Shown here in pieces: positions 60,885-64,000 of a stretch of DNA of 64,000 bases (position 1 is the stretch's first letter; each line of letters opens with the position of its first letter). The notes under the pieces were generated by a model. That model worked only from the letters and a program-made list of their open reading frames with translations, searched no databases and was not told where the DNA came from. Origin of the DNA: Flavobacterium sp. N1736 (GTDB lineage: Bacteria; Bacteroidota; Bacteroidia; Flavobacteriales; Flavobacteriaceae); NCBI RefSeq assembly GCF_025947065.1, contig NZ_CP109994.1:434001-498000 (forward strand), written 5' to 3'. Both the position numbers and the translations under genes were made by a program.

Positions 60885-61862
60885 ATGACTACAAAAAAGA
60901 TTGTTTTTATACTCCTTATACATATTGTTTTCCTGTATTCTTCATTTGCACAAAAATATAATGCAGTTGATAATATCGTTTTAAAATACCCAAAAAGCTT
61001 TAGTTCAACAGAAAAATTGGCAGAAAGAATCGAAAAGGATTTTAATTCTGATTATGACAAAGCGCGCGCTATTTACAGCTGGATTGCTTTTAATGTAAAA
61101 TATGATTATGCCGCATTTTTGAATCCACCGCAAACGCAGGGTTTTAGTTATCGTACCGAAGCCGAAAAGCAAAGAAAAATTCAGGCGCTGAATGATAAAA
61201 TGATTGATAAAGCATTTAATTCAAAGAAAGCAGTTTGCGAGGGTTTTACACTTTTATACCAAAATATTGCTTCATTAGTTGGCATTAAATGTGAAATTAT
61301 CCGTGGAGATTCTAAAACCAGATTAGTTGATATTGGGCGAAAAAACACCACTTCAAATCATGCCTGGAATATGGTTTTGATTGATAAAAAGTGGCGATTA
61401 ATTGACGTTACCTGGGGTCAGGGTTATTATGACAGCAGTAAAGGACGAATGGCAAATGACTTTACGTCTGTTTATTTTGATACCGATCCCGATTACTTTT
61501 TTGCCAAACATTTTCCTGATTCTGAGAGTTATTTAGGAGACAGATTAAGTAAGGAAGATTTCTTAAACGGTCCGTTGATTTACAATAAAACAATCGAGGG
61601 TGATTATAAAATTAAATCTCCGGAGTCGGGAATAATTGAAGCCCGAAATGGAGAAAAAATCACTTTTGAAATCAAAAATATTTCAAAATCAGATCAGTTT
61701 TATTATTTAAATAAAAGAAATCAGCCCGTTAAAGTTACGAATGGAAAAGAAAGAAAAGGCGGTTTAGAATTTCAGCTGACTTTTGATAATACAATCGGTG
61801 AGTACATTACTTTTTTTGTAGATACAAATAGCATCGCATCATTTAAAGTAGTTTCAAAATAA
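60885..61862 (+). CDS. Exported transglutaminase-like protein
   Basis: A 325-residue protein with a signal peptide (FLYSSFAQ, about residue 23) and a transglutaminase-like core with the Cys-His-Asp triad. AVCEGFTLLYQNIASLVGI gives the Cys, TSNHAWNMVLID the His and LIDVTWGQGYY the Asp. A helix (ARAIYSWIAFNVKYDYAAFL) precedes the Cys as in the family. The last 100 residues are beta-rich. Such proteins act as periplasmic proteases or transamidases on peptides, and the substrate is unknown. It closes the YihY operon; the preceding gene stops only 4 bases before. Confidence 0.9.
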   Translation: MTTKKIVFILLIHIVFLYSSFAQKYNAVDNIVLKYPKSFSSTEKLAERIEKDFNSDYDKARAIYSWIAFNVKYDYAAFLNPPQTQGFSYRTEAEKQRKIQALNDKMIDKAFNSKKAVCEGFTLLYQNIASLVGIKCEIIRGDSKTRLVDIGRKNTTSNHAWNMVLIDKKWRLIDVTWGQGYYDSSKGRMANDFTSVYFDTDPDYFFAKHFPDSESYLGDRLSKEDFLNGPLIYNKTIEGDYKIKSPESGIIEARNGEKITFEIKNISKSDQFYYLNKRNQPVKVTNGKERKGGLEFQLTFDNTIGEYITFFVDTNSIASFKVVSK

Positions 61863-61961
61863 GAATTATTTTACAAAGTTGATTTATATCATTTTCTTCT
61901 TTTATCGAATTGCCGTATATTAGCAGTTACGAATTTGAAAAAAAATATAGCAACTTGTGTT

Positions 61962-63137
61962 ATGGAAACAACTTTTTTGAAATCAATTTTAGATAATGAT
62001 TTCTATAAATTTACGATGCAGCATGCCGTAATCAGGCTTTTTCCGAAGGCAAAAGTGCGCTATGGATTTATAAATCGTGGTAAACATGTTTTTCCGCCCG
62101 GTTTTGCAGATTTACTTCGAAAATCAGTCGATGCAATGGCAGATTTACGGCTAACAAAAGAAGAAAAGCACTATCTTTCACATCATTGTCCTTATCTAGA
62201 TCCTACTTATTTCGATTTTCTGCAAGGATACATTTATGACCCATCCGAAGTTAAAATTACTCAGGAAGGATCTGAAATAAAAGTTACGGTAGAAGGTTTC
62301 TGGTACCGCACTATTTTATGGGAAGTACCTTTAATGGCTTTAATCTCGGAACTTTTTTATAAAGCAAATCATTTAATCCGACTTAATGATGAGGCTATAA
62401 AAACGCTTACTAAAAATAAAATTGACAGTTATAATAAATTAGGTGTTTCGGTTTTGGAATTTGGTACAAGACGACGCCATTCTTACGATGTTCATGTTTT
62501 GGTTAACGAAACGTTACGCACTTTTGGTTCAGAAAGTTTTATTGGCACAAGCAATGTTCACTTTGCAATGTTAAATAACAAACGTCCTTTAGGAACCCAT
62601 GCACACGAATGGTTTATGTTTCATGCGGCACAATATGGTTTTAAAATGGCCAATTCGATAAGTCTCGAACATTGGACGCAGGTTTATGGAGGTGACCTCG
62701 GGATTGCTTTAACGGATACTTATACAACAGAAATATTTTTTAATCAGTTTGATAAAAAATATTCTAAACTTTTCGACGGAGTGCGACATGACAGCGGCGA
62801 TCCCGTTGAATTTGCTAAAAAAGTAATTGCACATTACACAAAAATGGGAATTGACCCAAGATCGAAAGCTATTGTTTTTTCGGATTCACTTAATTTTGAT
62901 AAAGTAAAAACGATTGCTGATTTCTGTAGAGACAAAATCAAAATGTCATTTGGTATTGGAACCAATTTCACCAATGATGTTGGTTTGCCTTCGATGAATA
63001 TGGTTATAAAATTAACCGATACAAAACCGGATAATACGCACTGGCAAGGTGTTGTGAAACTTTCTGATGAAAAAAATAAAAATACGGGAACACCCGAAAT
63101 GATTGCTTTGGCAAAAGAAGTACTGGGAATCAAATAG
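61962..63137 (+). CDS. pncB: Nicotinate phosphoribosyltransferase
   Basis: About 391 residues. This enzyme makes nicotinate mononucleotide from nicotinate and PRPP in NAD salvage. The start LDNDFYKFTMQHAVIRLFP is the family signature. The autophosphorylated-His region reads RPLGTHAHEWFMFHAAQ, and the PRPP-binding GVRHDSGDPVEFAKK and IVFSDSLNFDKV are present. The frame is open to a TTG at 61935, but METTFLKSILDN at ATG 61962 fits the usual start. It stands 99 bases past the transglutaminase stop and is probably separate. A weak TTG-N18-CGAATTTG-like pair lies at 61910-61937. Confidence 0.93.
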   Translation: METTFLKSILDNDFYKFTMQHAVIRLFPKAKVRYGFINRGKHVFPPGFADLLRKSVDAMADLRLTKEEKHYLSHHCPYLDPTYFDFLQGYIYDPSEVKITQEGSEIKVTVEGFWYRTILWEVPLMALISELFYKANHLIRLNDEAIKTLTKNKIDSYNKLGVSVLEFGTRRRHSYDVHVLVNETLRTFGSESFIGTSNVHFAMLNNKRPLGTHAHEWFMFHAAQYGFKMANSISLEHWTQVYGGDLGIALTDTYTTEIFFNQFDKKYSKLFDGVRHDSGDPVEFAKKVIAHYTKMGIDPRSKAIVFSDSLNFDKVKTIADFCRDKIKMSFGIGTNFTNDVGLPSMNMVIKLTDTKPDNTHWQGVVKLSDEKNKNTGTPEMIALAKEVLGIK

Positions 63138-63298
63138 TATTTTTTTGTTTTAGAACTGATTTTTTCTAATTTTAAAGCTTGTATTTTTTTAAAATCAATT
63201 TAAATAGAATTCAAAGCTGTTATTATTCGTAACAAAAAATAAATACGCTTTTATTTTTTACCTAGAAATGGTACATTAGCCGAAAATCCAATTCATTT

Positions 63299-64000
63299 AT
63301 GCTAGAGCAAAATCAATATAACGAAGATAATATCCGATCACTCGATTGGAAAGAACATATTCGTATGCGTCCGGGAATGTATATCGGAAAATTGGGTGAT
63401 GGATCTTCGCCGGATGATGGTATTTACATTCTTTTAAAGGAGGTTTTAGATAACTGTATCGATGAGTTTGTAATGGGCTCAGGAAAAACTATTGAAGTAA
63501 CAATTAAAGATAAAACGGTTTCGGTTCGTGATTACGGACGTGGAATTCCGTTAGGAAAAGTAGTCGATGTCGTTTCTAAAATGAACACCGGAGGAAAGTA
63601 CGATTCTAAAGCTTTCCAGAAATCAGTTGGTTTGAACGGTGTTGGAACAAAAGCTGTAAATGCGCTTTCGAATTATTTTAGAGTAGAATCTGTTCGTGAT
63701 GAAAAACAAAAAGCGGCAGAATTTTCAGGAGGAAATTTAGTTTTAGAAGAAGATATAGTGGAAACAACAAAACGTAAAGGAACAAAAGTAACTTTTACGC
63801 CAGATGAAACTATCTTCAAAAACTATAAATTCCGTATGGAATATGTGATAAAAATGGTCAAAAACTATTGTTACTTAAACAATGGTTTAACGATTATTTT
63901 TAATGGCGAAAAATATATTTCAGAAAATGGTCTTAGAGATTTATTAGAAGAAACAATTAGCGAAGATGATTTAGAATATCCAATCATTCATTTGAAAGAT
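63299..64000 (+). CDS. parE: Type IIA topoisomerase subunit B (ParE/GyrB), partial at window edge
   Basis: The first 234 codons from ATG 63299 to the window end. The N-terminal ATPase (GHKL) domain carries [17 protein letters not shown] (early signature), [17 protein letters not shown] (catalytic Glu/Asn box), [11 protein letters not shown] and [13 protein letters not shown]. The order and spacing are those of ParE/GyrB. The start [20 protein letters not shown] and the loop after FTPDETIF fit topoisomerase IV subunit B, as found in Flavobacterium, slightly better than GyrB. The C-terminal half needed to tell them apart is outside the window. No parC gene is in view. Confidence 0.88.
   Translation, partial: MLEQNQYNEDNIRSLDWKEHIRMRPGMYIGKLGDGSSPDDGIYILLKEVLDNCIDEFVMGSGKTIEVTIKDKTVSVRDYGRGIPLGKVVDVVSKMNTGGKYDSKAFQKSVGLNGVGTKAVNALSNYFRVESVRDEKQKAAEFSGGNLVLEEDIVETTKRKGTKVTFTPDETIFKNYKFRMEYVIKMVKNYCYLNNGLTIIFNGEKYISENGLRDLLEETISEDDLEYPIIHLKD

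Overview
The window is a chromosomal segment of a Bacteroidota bacterium, most likely a Flavobacterium. The DNA is AT-rich. It carries SusC/SusD outer-membrane pairs, a protein with a type IX secretion (T9SS) sorting domain and many flavobacterial DUF families. It lacks obvious Shine-Dalgarno sites, and several genes have TTG starts. Boxes of the Bacteroidota -7 type (TAnnTTTG) precede several genes. I see no rRNA, tRNA, CRISPR array, transposase or prophage. The genus call is an inference from protein style.

Layout. 1-2.1 kb: a GNAT-like protein cut by the window edge and an outer-membrane barrel protein, both on the minus strand. 2.2-10.2 kb (plus): a DUF4834 protein, a YfhO membrane protein, a family 4 glycosyltransferase, a Wzx-like flippase, an MscS channel and a small membrane protein. 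10.3-13.1 kb (minus): uvrA, followed by a tandem array of hairpin-forming repeats. 13.9-25.6 kb (plus): a polysaccharide utilisation locus for a beta-1,3-glucan (laminarin-like). It has a membrane-spanning LuxR-type regulator, SusC, SusD, a PKD surface glycan-binding lipoprotein, a GH16 lipoprotein and a second secreted GH16. 25.9-33 kb: an ECF sigma factor with a tiny partner ORF, a TPR protein, a cysteine-poor endonuclease III, a BCP peroxiredoxin, a conserved 486-residue protein of unknown function, an MBL hydrolase and two small envelope proteins. 33-37.6 kb (minus): a BatA/VWA protein, a dihydroorotase-like probable pseudoenzyme, a DUF4870-like protein and an esterase. 37.9-46.9 kb: a secreted lactonase, a DEAD-box helicase, a TIGR02757 protein, a LolD-type ABC ATPase with an inserted transmembrane hairpin, and a multidomain T9SS-exported PL1 pectate lyase. 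47-51.7 kb: a DUF937 protein, serA, serC and an acyl-CoA reductase (minus), with a divergent ferredoxin. 51.8-64 kb: a CarboxypepD_reg-like protein, a methyltransferase, a solitary TonB receptor, ychF, a TIGR02117 protein, a YihY/FMN reductase/transglutaminase run, pncB and the 5' part of a type IIA topoisomerase subunit B (parE-like).

How the genes work together. In the glucan locus the regulator probably senses oligosaccharides in the periplasm. SusD and the PKD lipoprotein would bind the glycan at the surface, the GH16 lipoprotein would cut it there, and SusC would import the products. The second GH16 sits behind an intergenic hairpin and may be expressed at a different level. The pectate lyase at 43-46 kb is a separate secreted activity with no SusCD pair beside it.

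Intergenic DNA is rich in dispersed inverted and tandem repeats of several families, often touching stop or start codons. The most unusual protein features are the transmembrane hairpin inserted in the ABC ATPase, the dihydroorotase homologue that has lost its metal ligands, the endonuclease III without cluster cysteines, and the 486-residue protein. No wholly new system is evident; these are the best candidates for follow-up.
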